DNA of 64,000 nucleotides from Aegilops tauschii subsp. strangulata (lineage: Eukaryota; Streptophyta; Magnoliopsida; Poales; Poaceae), in contig NC_053041.3 of assembly GCF_002575655.3 (NCBI RefSeq), forward strand, positions 121,110,318 to 121,174,317. The letters run 5' to 3'. Positions 22,926-34,127 of this stretch are shown piece by piece (the first letter of the stretch is position 1; every line of letters starts with the position of its first letter). The translations under genes were made by a program, and so were the position numbers. Under the pieces are notes generated by a model. The model searched no databases and had not been told where the DNA came from. It saw only the letters and a list, made by a program, of their open reading frames with translations.

Positions 22926-23380
22926 CACTACCTAACGGCCCGTACCCCCCGCCCGTTACTCACTTCTTCTCTCCCTCGCCGTTTCTCTCCTCCCACCCCG
23001 CCACCCGCCGCGCGCCGCCGCCGCCCCGGGGCCCGTTCGCCCCCACCGCCCCGTCGCCCCCCCGCCCCGGCCCCCCACCGCCCGGGCCCGGCCCCCCGCC
23101 GCCCCGTCGCCCCCGCCGCCCCGGCTCGCCGCCGCCCCGGGCCCCGTCGCCCCCCCCCCCCGCCCCGGCCCCCCGCCGCCCCGCGCCCCACCGCCAGGGC
23201 CCGGCCCCCCGCCGCCCCAGGCCGCCTCCTCCACCGCCCCGCCCCCCTCCTTCACCGGCCTCCTCCACCCCCCAGGTGAGCCCCCCTTTTTTCTGTTTTT
23301 TCTGTTTTTTTTCCTTTTTAGTTTTAGTTTTAGTTTAGATTTAGTTTTAGGTTTAGTTTTAGTTTTATGTTTAGTTTAGT

Positions 23381-23642
23381 TTGAGGAAAGAAGAAGAAGA
23401 AGAAGAAGAAAAAAGAGGAGAGGAGGAGAAGAAGAAGAGGAAAAAGGAAAGGAAGAAGAAGAAGAGGAGGAGGAGAAGAAAAAAGAAGAAGAGGAAGAAG
23501 AAGAAGAAAAAAGAGGAGAGGAGGAGAGGAAGAAGAGGAAAAAGGAAAGGAAGAAGAAGAAGACGAGGAGGAGAAGAAAAAAGAAGAAGAGGAAGAAAAG
23601 GAAGAATAGGAAGAAGAAGAAAAGGAAAAAAGAGGAAAAAAA
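23381..23642. repeat. Polypurine GAA/GGA tract
   Basis: About 260 bp of almost pure purine on the plus strand (GAAGAAGAAGAGGAGG-type). The apparent Glu/Lys or Ser/Phe ORFs are products of the repeat. Confidence 0.85.
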
Positions 23643-24916
23643 ACCGACCCGACACGGCACCCCGACCCCGACCCGGCACCCCGACACGACACCCCGACCC
23701 CAAGACCCCGACCCCGACACCCCGACCCCGACCCGGCACCCCGACCCGACACCCCGACCCCGAGACGGCACCCCGACCCGACACCCCGACCCGACACCCC
23801 GACCCGGCACCCCGACCCGAGACCCCGACCCCGAGACCCCGACCCCGAGCCTGACCCGACACCCCGACCCCGATACCGACATGGCACCCCGACCCCGACC
23901 CGGCACCCCGACCCGACACCCCGACCCCGAGACGGCACCCCGACCCGACACCCCGACCCTGAGACCCCGACCCCGAGCCTGACCCGACACCCCGACCCGA
24001 CACCGACACGGTACCCCGACCCCAACCCGGCACCCCGACCCGACACCCCGACCCCGAGACGGCACCCCGACCCGAAACCCCGAACCGGCACCCCGACCCG
24101 ACACACCGACCCCGAGACCCCGAGCCTGACCCGACACCCCGACCCCGACACCGACACGGCACCCCGACCCGGCACCCCGACCCCGAGACCCAGACCCCGA
24201 CCCCGACCCCGACCCCGACACCCCGACCCTGAGCCTGACCCGACACCCCGACCCGACACCCCGACCCGGCACCCCGACCCCGACACCCCGACCCCGAGCC
24301 TGACCCGACACCCCGACCCCGATACCGACACGGCACCCCGACCCCGACCCGGCACCCCGACCCGACACCCCGACCCCGAGACGGCACCCCGACCCGACAC
24401 CCCGACCCCGAGACCCCGACCCCGAGCCTGAACCGACACCCCGACCCGACACCGACACGGTACCCCGACCCCAACCCGGCACCCCGACCCGACACCCCGA
24501 CCCCGAGACGGCACCCCGACCCGAAACCCCGACCCGGCACCGCGACCCGACACCCCGACCCCGAGACCCCGACCCCGAGCCTGACCCGACACCCCGACCC
24601 CGACATCGACACGGCACCCCGACCCCGACCCGGCACCCCGACCCGACACCCCGACCCTGAGACCCCGAGCCTGACCCGACACCCCGACCCCGACACCGAC
24701 ACGGCACCCCGACCCCGACCCGGCACCCCGACCCCGAGACCCCGACCCCGACACCCCGACCCCGAGCCTGACCCGACACCCCGACCCCGACACCGACACG
24801 GCACCCCGACCCGACACCCCGACCCCGACCCCGACACCCCGACCCCGACCCCGACACCCCGACCCCGACCCCGACACGGCACACCGAGACCGACACGACA
24901 CCCCGACCCCCGACAC
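23643..24916. repeat. GACCCC/GACACC minisatellite of about 1.27 kb
   Basis: A degenerate array of CCCCGACCC, CCGACACCCCGACCC and GGCACC units with larger, partly repeated blocks (for example CCGAGCCTGACCCGACACC recurs about every 110-160 bp). On the minus strand it is open in all three frames over some 500 codons, giving Gly/Arg/Val-rich peptides. I treat this as repeat structure, not coding. Confidence 0.85.
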
Positions 24917-25270
24917 CTCCCGAAAAGGTGTTCTTTGGCCTTCCAGAAGCCGATGGGGTCATATATTTGTGAATTATTAGTTAGGTCATATATCTTTCGA
25001 TTTTGTTATGAAAAACATCATATATAATTGTGTTGATCGGGTAGTTTTAAATGTGCAGTTGTTTCATCGCTGCGAGGTTTGGTGTTCGACGACCTCGCCG
25101 TGCGTTTGACGAGCTCTGCCCCTTCGTTCGTGGGTGAGCACAAATGACATGTCCTCCTCCCCCATTAATTATTTGATCTATTCCGATGAAACTTGATAGC
25201 TAGCTATATATGTGTCTTGAATCATCAGTATGCGTAACCAATATGTGTCTCCCGTTCGAAAGCGTCATAG

Positions 25271-25303
25271 TTATAAATATGCATGCATTTGCATATTTAT
25301 AAC
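25271..25303. repeat. Short AT-rich palindrome
   Basis: TTATAAATATGCA and its inverse TGCATATTTATAA flank a 5-6 bp centre. It lies in the leader region of the transposase gene, upstream of the larger hairpin. Confidence 0.6.
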
Positions 25304-25343
25304 CTTGATTCTTTCGAATTGTCCAACGCTATCCATGGACAGC

Positions 25344-25560
25344 CCGAGTATGTTTAGATTGGGTTCGTTTTCCCATATGCTTTGCTCCGGATCCGACGCA
25401 TAAATTTCGTCAGTGCCTCCCCTGTTGTTCTCCGGGTACACATCCTCTCTGTTTATTGCAGAGACGTGTATCAGGAGAACAGCGGGGAGGTGCTGCCGAA
25501 ATTTTGCGTAGGTTCCGGAGCATAGCATGGGAAAATGAACCCAATCTAAACATACTCGAG
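25344..25560. other. Long imperfect hairpin in the transposase leader (miRNA-precursor-like)
   Basis: The left arm (25344 to about 25440) and right arm (about 25466-25560) are inverted copies with roughly 80-85% pairing. Shared blocks are CGAGTATGTTTAGATTGGGT, TGCTCCGG, AAATTTCG and CCTCCCC. The loop contains CTCTCTGTTTATTGCAGAGA, itself a small stem. It lies about 160 bp upstream of the transposase start. Arms of near 100 bp with scattered mismatches resemble young miRNA or siRNA hairpins born from inverted duplication. No small-RNA evidence is available here. Confidence 0.55.
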
Positions 25561-25656
25561 TGGGATTAGGACCTATCATTACCTATTAGAGTGTAGGTTG
25601 CATGGACGTAATAAAATTGACAAAGTAGAGCAACTGATGAATATATACATGGTGAA

Positions 25657-25657
25657 T

Positions 25658-25684
<27 letters not shown>
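25657..25684. repeat. AT dinucleotide repeat
   Basis: About fourteen AT units ending 33 bp before the transposase start codon. It could affect promoter or leader function. Confidence 0.85.
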
Positions 25685-25691
<7 letters not shown>

Positions 25692-25716
25692 GTGTCTAGT
25701 AGCTCTGAAAGTCAAG

Positions 25717-28700
25717 ATGAGTGATCGTGCGTGGATGTACACCGGTCACACTGGTCAGAACAAATGGAGCACTGAATGGTTCACAAAAACCAAGGGGTTT
25801 GTGCGAGCCGCATTTGCAAATGGCCAGAGGAAAACCTGGTGCCCCTGTTTACGGTGCGACAATTGGGAAAAGAGGACAGAGGCTGAAATGGGCAAACACC
25901 TGCAGAAGAGTGGTTTTACGCCCGATTATACGGTGTGGACATTTCATGGTGAGTCTGCCCAACGTGAACGAGCTGAGGTGGATCGTCGTCGCACCGACGA
26001 GCATGGTACCGGGATGCAAAACATGGTGCGAGACTTTGATGATGCTCGGGATTCGGACGAGGAGATGGAGGAATCTGCAAAGGCCTTCAATGAAATGTTG
26101 GAGTCTTCAAAACGTCCGCTCCATGAGCACACTGAGCTTTGTCAGTTGGATGCCATCTCACAAGTAATGGCTCTGAAGGCTCAGTTCAACTTGGGCAGAG
26201 AATGCTATGATGCAATGATGACAGTATTTGGACGCTTTCTACCCAAAGGCCATGTAATGCCTACAAACCTGTACCAGTCGGACAAAATCCTCCGTGCACT
26301 GAAGATGCCCTATGATAAGATACATGCCTGTGAGAAAGGATGTGTCTTGTTTAGGCTTGACTATGCGGACTTGAACTATTGTCCCATTTGCAAGTCTTCC
26401 AGGTATGTTGTGGTTGACAACGGTATGGGTGAGAAGACACAGACCAAAATCCCCGTTAGTGTTCTTCGGTATATGCCAATCGTTCCAAGACTTCAACGTC
26501 TTTTCATGGTCGAAGAGACGGCCAGACAGATGACATGGCACAAAACGGGCAAAAGAACCAAACTAGATGCAGATGGGAATCTGATGATTGTACACACATC
26601 GGATGGTGTTGCGTGGAAAAAGTTTGATGAATTACATGGTGACAAAGCGGTAGATCCAAAGCATCCTCGAGTCGGCATCAGCACGGATGGGTTCAGTGTG
26701 TTTGGTATGACGGCAGCCCAATACAGTTGTTGGCCCGTATTTGTCTTTCCACTCAATCTCCCCCCCGGACAGATTATGCAAAGAAAGAACATTTTCCTGA
26801 CGTTGATAATTCCAGGGCCCAACTATCCGGGGAAAAATATGAATGTGTACATGCAACCGCTTAAGGACGAATTGCAAGAAGCCTGGGATAATGGGGTCAA
26901 GACATACGATGCCTATAGCAAACAGAACTTCATAATGCGTGTCTGGTACATGTACTCGACGCATGACTTGCCGGCGTATGCGCTATTCGTTGGCTGGTGT
27001 GTGCATGGAAGGTTCCCGTGCCCCACATGCAAGGGAGCTCTTGAGTTTCGTTGGCTTCAGGCCGGTCGCAAGTTTTCTTGCTTCGACATGCATAGACAGT
27101 TCCTGAATCCTCGCCATAAGTTCAGGAAAGACAAGAAGAACTTCATCAGAGGTAGAGTTGTCAAAAACTCTGCACCACCTGCATTGACAGGCCAACAGAC
27201 CCTGGATCAGTTAAACGCTCTCGAGCCAGATCCAGAGCGTCCAGGGTACTTCAAGGGGTATAATTCTAAGCACGCCTGGACTCACAAAACATGCTTATGG
27301 GATCTGCCTTACTTCAAAGACCTCCTTTGCCCACACAACATCGACGTGATGCACACTGAGAAGAATATCGCCGAGGCACTTTTTGGTACATTGTTCGGCA
27401 TAGATGGGAAGTCAAAGGATAATACTAAGGATAGAGTCAATCTGGAGGCGCTATGTGATAGGCCGTTACAAAACATGAAAGAACCGAAAGGAAAGCAGAA
27501 CTGGACGAAGCCAAAGGCTTGGTTCAATCTTGGAAGGCAAGCTATGAGGGAAATTATCTTGTGGGTGAAAATGCAGTTGATGTTCCCTGATGGGTATGCA
27601 GCGAATCTACAGAGGGGAGCCAGTCTTGATAAATTGAAGATATTTGGTCTCAAGAGTCATGATTGGCACATATGGATTGAGCGGGTAATGCCGGTGATGT
27701 TGCGTGGCTTCATCCCTGAGGATGAATGGCTAGTACTGGCAGAACTCAGCTATTTCTTCCGTGTTCTTTGTGCGAAAGAACTATCGCCTGGCGTGCTAGA
27801 AGAAATGGAAGAGTTGGCGCCGGAGTTGATCTGCAAGTTAGAGAAGATCTTTCCACCGGGCTTCTTTAATCCAATGCAACATTTGATTTTGCATCTCCCG
27901 ACCGAGGCAAGATTGGGGGGCCCGTGCAAAATCGTTGGTGCTACGCAACTGAGAGGATGCAGAAGACGCTTCGACAAAAATGTAAAAATAAACGTAGAAT
28001 TGAAGCATCGATGGCTGAGGCATTCATCACTGAGGAGGCGGCAAACTTCGTGACAGCACACTACGAAGCCAAAAATCGTCATTTGCATAATCCGAAGCCT
28101 CGGTACAATGCTGACGACCCTAAAAAGGGTGGATCCAACCTCAGCCTATTCAAAGGGAATCTCGCACCAGCCAGTGTTTCAAATCCAGTATCTTTGGATA
28201 ACGAACAATGGCGGACCATTTCGTTGTATATCTTCAACAACCTGATAGAAGTGCGGCCGTACATCGAGTAAGTTCTCGGTACATAGTTTCGCAACTTCTA
28301 TTTCCTTTGAACTGCTCTTATTCCTGGATATTTCATACAGTTGATACGTCGCCTTATTCTCGTATGGAGCGGTGATCCAAAAGGATTCTGTCGAAGAGTA
28401 TGAGCTTCTCGCAAAGCAAGGAGGCGGCTATCCCGGTTTCATCTCTTGGTTGAAACAAACGGTAATTTCTATTAGACTTGTAGGTTAATATGTAGGCGGC
28501 TATCCCGGTTTCATTCGCTAATTTCTGCATAATGCAACAATCCTTTCATATTAAACTTGTAGGCTAATTCAGAGTCTATGGACGCCAAATTGAGACAAGT
28601 CGCTAATGGTTTTGACTATAAGGTCCGTTCATTTGACAAATACGACATCAACGGGTATCGCTTTCGTACCTATGGCAAAGAGCTATCTATGGCCGACCGA

Positions 28701-29378
28701 AAGTCTACAAATTGTTGTGTATCTGCTATCGGCGAAGGAGGTACCGAGTATTATGGGAGAGTTGAAGCAATTTATGAACTTCTATTCTATGGTGAAAACC
28801 CACCGAATGTCGTAGTCTTCAAATGTTATTGGTTTCAGCCGAAGGAGACTAGAAGGACTCATGAACATATAGGGCTAGTTGAAATCAACCAAAGCACCCA
28901 TTTAGATGTTCCTGATGTGTATATTACGGCTCAACAGGCGACCCAAGTATTCTATCTACCGTGGGCCTGCCAAACTAATCCAAATCTGAAAGGTTGGGAT
29001 GTCGTTTATGAAGTGCCGCCACTTGCTAGACTATCTCCCCCAAAGGAAGAGGATTATGAACCTCACATTAACCCAGACACATATGAAGGAGAATTCTTCC
29101 AAGAGACACGTCTTTCCAAAAAGCGTTTCAAGAACCGCTATACTTCACCCCAAAACATTGAAGTAGACAGCGACAGTGAATCCGACATCACCCCAGAGGA
29201 GGAACAAGAAGAGCCGGAGCAAGAAGAGGTTACTACTGCGGATGACCTGTCATTGCTTGACCGATTACGTCAAGGTGGCCTTGCACATGTTGATGCCACA
29301 GAACCCTATGAGCTCGTCATTGATTATAGTGATGATGATGATTATGCATTTATTGATGATACTGATCGAGATTATTAG
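25717..29378 (+). CDS. CACTA transposase (TNP2-like, Transposase_21), one frameshift
   Basis: The start MSDRAWMYTG is typical. Domains in order: Transpos_assoc (residues 1-80, with CPCLRCDN), Transposase_21 (about 195-560, with CPICKSSR, GISTDGFSVFG, LIIPGPNYPGK and CPHNIDVMHTEKNIAE), DUF4218 (about 640-790, LKSHDWHIW to HLPTEARLGGP), then a short exon near 28369-28461 (YELLAKQGGGYPGFISW) and a last exon from about 28563 with DUF4216 (FKCYWFQP, PDVYITAQQATQVFYLPW) and an acidic C-terminus. It catalyses excision and insertion of the element in the nucleus. The frame shifts in the run of six Gs at 27915-27920: the DUF4218 frame upstream and the frame from 27924 onward are both intact, so one base is missing. 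The acceptor of the second exon is not clear: the frame needed meets a TGA at 28342. Otherwise it is open throughout. Confidence 0.88.
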
Positions 29379-29620
29379 TAGTGTCAGGTATTAAATTTTT
29401 TAATGTTGTACTTGATGATGATACACTTAAGTGATACACATATTATTATTCATGTCGGTCTTTTTTTTATGTTGTACTAATTTCGTTTACTGTTTGTCAT
29501 GGCAGGTGTTGAAAAATGGTGGGCGCTGGTCGGGAGCGCGCCAAGGCCCCTTCTTCGTCGGCGCGTGGTCTGAGGTCTTCGATTCCAGACGTACCTCTCC
29601 GCCGAGCGTAGCTGGACAGT

Positions 29621-31962
29621 ATGTCCACACCGCCGGGCCCTTCTTCGTCGACCGCGGTGCCCAGCAGGGGACGAGGTAGGAAGAGAGGAGGTGGGGCATG
29701 TGGTCGCGGGAGAGGAGGTAGGGTGACTGCTACGGCGCCTTCCTCGCCGCCACCCCCAGCTGTTTCACCCGAGCACGTGACTGCTAGGGTGGACTCGTCC
29801 GAGGAGGAGTCTACACGGACTCCGGTCCACGAGCCTCCGGTCCACGGGTCTTGGGCCCACGAGCCTCGGGTCGACTGGCCTTCGGCCCACGAGACCCCGG
29901 AGGAGCACACGTCCGGATGGGGTACCTGGCCGAATCAGCCCGAGGAGCTGAGTGGCCATGCTGATGATGGCGGGGAGCCGACTGATCTTGAGGAGGAGGG
30001 TGGCACCGTCTACCAGCGTGGTGCTACACGGCTCCCGTCCGTGCCGGCGACCCGCGAGCAGAGGTTGTTGATTTTCCCTGATGGGGAGAGGTACGTAAGT
30101 GCATTTAATATTTTTGTACCTTCTGCATTCACGTTTCTTCAAATAACTAATGCGTTGGCCTTGTCATGCTGCAAGGGTTGGGACCACCATCATAGTGTCC
30201 GCCGGCCCAACTCCGTCCTTGGAGTTCTTTGCCGGCAAAACTTCCCGGGGTTGGTCACGTTGCCTGGTGAGGGTCGGCTTCCAGAGCTTGGGTTGAGCTG
30301 GGAGCACTACGTGGCTGCCCCGGCCCCGCCGGATGTCATTATCGACGGTGTCGTGTGCGACACGAGGGCAGACATGGTGATCAGGACGTTCTGGGTAATT
30401 TCTCCTTTACACATTTCAAAATCTTCAACTAGCTAGTTATTAATTGTACTAATCAATATTGTCTCATTTGATTGCAGATATTCTACAGGTGTGAGGAGGG
30501 ATACAAGGAGGACGCGGCAAATGTTATCCAGAACGTCTGCAAGCGCCTACTACAGAACTTACGGCACGAGGCTCGGGTGCCGGCTGTTCGAGACTACTAC
30601 GCCTTGCGTGGTATCAAGAAGACCAAGCCGGCGTGCCGCGATAAGTTCCTGAGTAAGGAGCAGTACATGAAGGTAATTCTTAAGGCCTTCTACTTAAGTT
30701 CCTTCATTTAGTAATTCTTAGCCGTAGCGCTCAAGTTTCTATTTGCTAACTTAGGCGCCTCCGAGATGGTGTGCGGATCGGATGGATTGTTGGGAGGTGT
30801 TGGTCGATGAGTGGTGCTCAAAAGAATGGCTAGCCCTCCACAACCAGGCCAAGGACAAACGTGCCCAAATGAAAGGTGTGCCACACCATCAATTCAGCTC
30901 CAACTTATATCAGTTCGGGCGCAACTGGGTATGTGGTTTGCTTCATGATTCATGCAATTCATTCATCATGCTAGCTTGAGCCCTTTAATTACTAATTTTC
31001 ATTGTTTCTCTCTTTCAGGAACGCTACAATAAGGCGGATAAGGTGCCAGAGGTGTACGACCTGTATGCCATGGCCCACACTGGCTCTTTCAAGAAAGTCA
31101 AGGCTTTCTCTCAGTCTGACCTCGATGATGCAAACAACTTCACCAACATCTCCTCCCACAACAAGCTCGTGAGATATAGAGATGAGGGGAAGGCGAGGAA
31201 AGGGGAGGACTTTAACCTGAGCCAGGGTCCCATTGATCCAGAGCTGGTGATGATATCTGGTGGCGGGAGGTCCCATGGCTCCATAGCCATTGGAGATGGA
31301 CTTATCCGTTGTCCTAGCACTCTCCCGGAGATCAAGGCGCGCCAGTCGAGCTCCGCTCCTGAGATAAGGCCTCGTGAACGGCCAGTGCAACTCGCCATCA
31401 AGGTTAGTGATACGTACTCAGTTATCTTTCTCCATTACATTGTGTGCGCTTCCATCAATGATTACAAATGGTCATGTGAGTGGTGTTGCAGGCTGCTATA
31501 CAGACTGAGAGAGATAGAACGGAGAAACTTTTGGCGGAGGCGGCGGAGAGGCAGCGGGAGATGGAGGAGAGGACGAGAAAGATGATGGAGGAGGAGAGGG
31601 CACGGAATGACATGCAGGCAAGGGCCATGTACGAGCTCCTTGTGGTAAGTTTCTTCTGCAGATTACTTGCTAGTCTTAACATTTGAGTCTCATTACTAAC
31701 TAGTATGACTCTGTTCTGAAAACCAAATGTGCAGTCTGTGTGCGAGAAGTCCGGTCAGCCCGCTCCGCCGATGCCAGTGATTGCTCCTGGGAGCACGGTG
31801 AGTTTTATTTGAATGGACATTACTTGCTAGTCTTAACATTTGAGTGTCGTAATGCTAACGAGACATTGGAAATGATCTTTGGTGCAGCTTAACTCCAGAA
31901 ACGCATCGCACGATCCTTCTCCAGGTAGCGGCACTAGCCACCCCGCTCCTACACCTCCCTGA
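29621..31962 (+). CDS. CACTA second gene, Transposase_24-like, 8 exons, intact
   Basis: Exons 29621-30094, 30176-30394, 30478-30672, 30755-30928, 31019-31402, 31492-31644, 31735-31797 and 31888-31962. Every intron has GT..AG ends, every exon is a multiple of three and they join without a stop, giving 578 residues. The N-terminus is Gly/Arg-rich (RGRGRKRGGG) and Pro/Glu-rich. The core has SVLGVLCRQNFPGLV, ALTWEHY-like LSWEHYVAA, VIRTFWIFYRCEEGY and WEVLVDEWCSKEWL; the family motif GVPHHQFSSNL follows, then FTNISSHNK. A charged coiled-coil-like helix (ERDRTEKLLAEAAERQREME) precedes a Pro/Ser tail. This is the element's accessory protein, probably nuclear and possibly bound to the subterminal repeats. 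It starts 243 bp after the transposase stop. An upstream ATG at 29515 is out of frame and short. Confidence 0.85.
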
Positions 31963-32069
31963 TCACGGTAAGTTTCTCTAGTGTTTTGCTTAACAAATGC
32001 ATAAAGACCTAGACTTAGCTTTATTTCCTCCAATATGCTTACCATAATGACCTAGAGTTAGCTTCTTTT

Positions 32070-32680
32070 CCTCCAAAATGACCCATTTTACCTAGGTTAG
32101 CTTATAAATGATGCAGTTCATCCAAGTTAGCTCAAAAATGACCCATTTTACCTAGATTAGCTCCTAAATGATCCATTTTACCTACGTTAGCTTTAAAATG
32201 GCCCATTTCACCTAGGTTAACTCCAAAATGACCCATCTTACCTAGGTTATCTCATAAACGATCCATTTCAACTAATTTAGCTCATAAACGATCCATTTGA
32301 CCTAGGTGAGCTAAAAAAGATCCATTTCACCTAAATTAGCTCTTAAATGATCCATTTCACCTAAGTTAGCTCAAAAAGATCCATTTCAACTAAATTAGCT
32401 CATAAATGATCCATTTCACCTAAGTTAGCTAAAAACAATCCATTTCAACTAAATTAGCTCAAAAATGATCCATTTCAACAAAGTTAGCTCAAAAACGATC
32501 CATTTCAACTAAGTTAGCTCAAAAACGATCCATTTGACCTAAGTGAGCTAAAAACGATCCATTTCACCTTAGTTACCTCAAAAACGATCCATTTCACCTT
32601 AGCTAGCTCATAAAAGACCCATTTGAACTTAGTTAGCTCATATATGATCCATTTCACGTAAGTTAGCTCATAAATGACAT
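32070..32680. repeat. About 20 copies of a ~30 bp tandem repeat
   Basis: Degenerate units of the form AAACGATCCATTTCACCTAA followed by GTTAGCTC, from near 32070 to 32675. Units with GACCC and GATCC alternate irregularly. Located in the 3' part of CACTA 1, after the second gene. Confidence 0.85.
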
Positions 32681-32682
32681 AC

Positions 32683-32765
32683 TCTTCTTGTTCTAGTCTT
32701 CTTCTTGTTCTACTCTTCTTGTTCTAGTCTTCTTCTTGTTCTACTCTTCTTGTTCTAGTCACCTA
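32683..32765. repeat. CTTCTTGTTCTA tandem repeat
   Basis: Five to six copies of CTTCTTGTTCTAGT/CTACT directly after the 30 bp array. Confidence 0.7.
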
Positions 32766-32837
32766 TTTCTAACTTTCTTATTTTGCCATTTTGCAGATTT
32801 CATTCACTTCATGGAAGCTACTCTTCTTGTTCTAGTC

Positions 32838-33005
32838 TTTCTGTTTATGTATGGATGAAACTTGTTTATGTATGAAGGCTCTTTGTGATATGAATGGAAC
32901 TTTGTTTATGTATGAAGGAACTTTGTTTATGTATGAAGGAACTTTGTTTATGGATGGAACTTTGTTTATGTATGAAGGAACTTTGTTTATGGATGGAATT
33001 TTGTG
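32838..33005. repeat. Tandem repeat of GGAACTTTGTTTATGTATGA type
   Basis: Six to seven units of 18-24 bp built from GAACTTTGTTTATG with either TATGAAG or GATG between them. The Ser-Ile-Asn-Lys-Val-Pro type ORFs on the minus strand reflect this repeat. Confidence 0.75.
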
Positions 33006-33094
33006 ATATGAATGCCTGTGAAATATATCTATACATGTCATATATATTTGGAGTGAAAATTGTTGGATTTAATAAAAAACAGAAAAAGAGCCAA

Positions 33095-33612
33095 TATGCA
33101 GGCTCTTTGCCGTCTGCCACCGACGGCAACGGGCTCTTTGCCGTCTGCGGCGGACGGCAAAGAAGCCACGTGGCAGCCAACTGTGCTTCCTGGGAGCTGA
33201 CCCATTTGGTCAGTTTGCCTATAGTGGCAGACGGCAAAGACTTTGCCATCAGTGGCAGACGGCAAAGAACCTACACTTTGCCATCAGTGGCAGACGACAA
33301 AGAACCTGCCATCTAGTGACGTGTAGATGACATCATACGGCGGACGGCAAAGACCATAGAAATTTTGCCGTCAGCGGCGGACGGCAAAGGCCTGCCGTTA
33401 GCCACTTAACGGACTAACAGCGCAATTATTGCCGTCCGCTCTCTTTACCGTCCGCGGCAGACGGCAAAGAGCCTTTGCCGTCCACCGCCAGGAAGCGGAC
33501 GGCAAAGCAGCTGTTTACCGTAGCCTACTTTGCCGGAGCCTTTTGCCGTCCGCGGCTGACGGCAAAGGCCTTTGCCGTCCGCCGTTCGAGCCTTTGCCGT
33601 CCGCCTAGCTGT
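33095..33612. repeat. Right subterminal repeats of CACTA 1
   Basis: Some twenty copies of TTTGCCGTC/GACGGCAAA, many arranged as facing pairs around GCGGC or TGGCA. Denser than at the left end. The element terminus follows at 33606-33623. Confidence 0.87.
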
Positions 33613-33623
33613 TTCCTGTAGTG

Positions 33624-34127
33624 ATGGCCGAGAAGCCCCTGAAGCACAGCATCGCAGAAGCTGGTTCTCTTCTGCAGACCCCGTTCCCAAGCTGCCGGCC
33701 GCCGCGCTATTCTTTCTCAACTCCTCCCTGGGCCATCATAGATAGCAGCACGCTCCTCCCCGTGCGACCAGGTGCGGCGCAGGAAGGACGGCCCCGACGT
33801 CTAAGGCGGAGCACGCGTTGGCGGCCTGCGCAGGGAGTGCACGATGGCTGGCGACGCTGCGGTACGCTAGAACTGCTGCGCAGCGCGCATGGCGGCTGGC
33901 GACGTTGCGGTGGTGAGCAGCAAGCCCCCTGGACGCGCCCGTGCTGGCGCGCATGCCATGGATGGCATGTCCAGCCGCCCGGCGAGCCGTCCTCACTGGC
34001 AGCCGGACGCCCGACGAGCCGCTGCCTTCGTGTCCGCGTGGCCTGCCCTTGTCACCGCACTCTGCCCCTGTGCTTCGTCCGTGTCAAAGCTCATCCCCAT
34101 GCCTGCAAGAAAAAGCTCCCCGACGGC
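33624..34127. pseudogene. Captured GC-rich gene fragment of the MULE, right of the CACTA insertion
   Basis: GC-rich, codon-like sequence in several broken frames. The minus strand contains ANACSALDVGA, weakly like PPR helices. It is continuous with 22351-22597 once the CACTA element and one ATG are removed. Source gene not identified beyond PPR-like. Confidence 0.4.

Larger units (their letters stand above)
22598..33623 (+). mobile_element. CACTA transposon 1 (11,026 bp, complete, nearly intact)
   Basis: Starts CACTACTGGAATCAGCTA and ends with the inverse of CACTACAGGAAACAGCTA: an 18 bp TIR with two mismatches, flanked by the 3 bp TSD ATG. Both ends are packed with GACGGCAAA/TTTGCCGTC subterminal repeats. 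Inside, left to right: GA tract and GACCCC minisatellite, leader hairpin, Transposase_21-type transposase gene (25717-29378), Transposase_24-type second gene (29621-31962), then 3' minisatellites. Both genes read left to right. The element is of the Triticeae Caspar-like kind by its subterminal motif; the family name is my impression, not verified. The second copy of this family begins at 63734. Confidence 0.93.

Noticed and set aside
23330..24962. Three overlapping minus-strand ORFs of more than 500 codons, Gly/Arg/Val- and Ser/Phe-rich
   Set aside because: They arise because the GACCCC minisatellite and the GA tract contain no stop in any minus-strand frame. No domain, no splice context, three frames equally open.
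29515..29610. Upstream ATG before the CACTA second gene
   Set aside because: Its frame ends after about 31 codons and does not join the conserved exons; the ATG at 29621 gives a continuous 8-exon frame.
22640..33612. Regular short repeats in the CACTA ends considered as a CRISPR-like array
   Set aside because: Motifs are short, occur in both orientations with irregular spacing and sit at transposon ends; CRISPR arrays do not occur in plant nuclear DNA.
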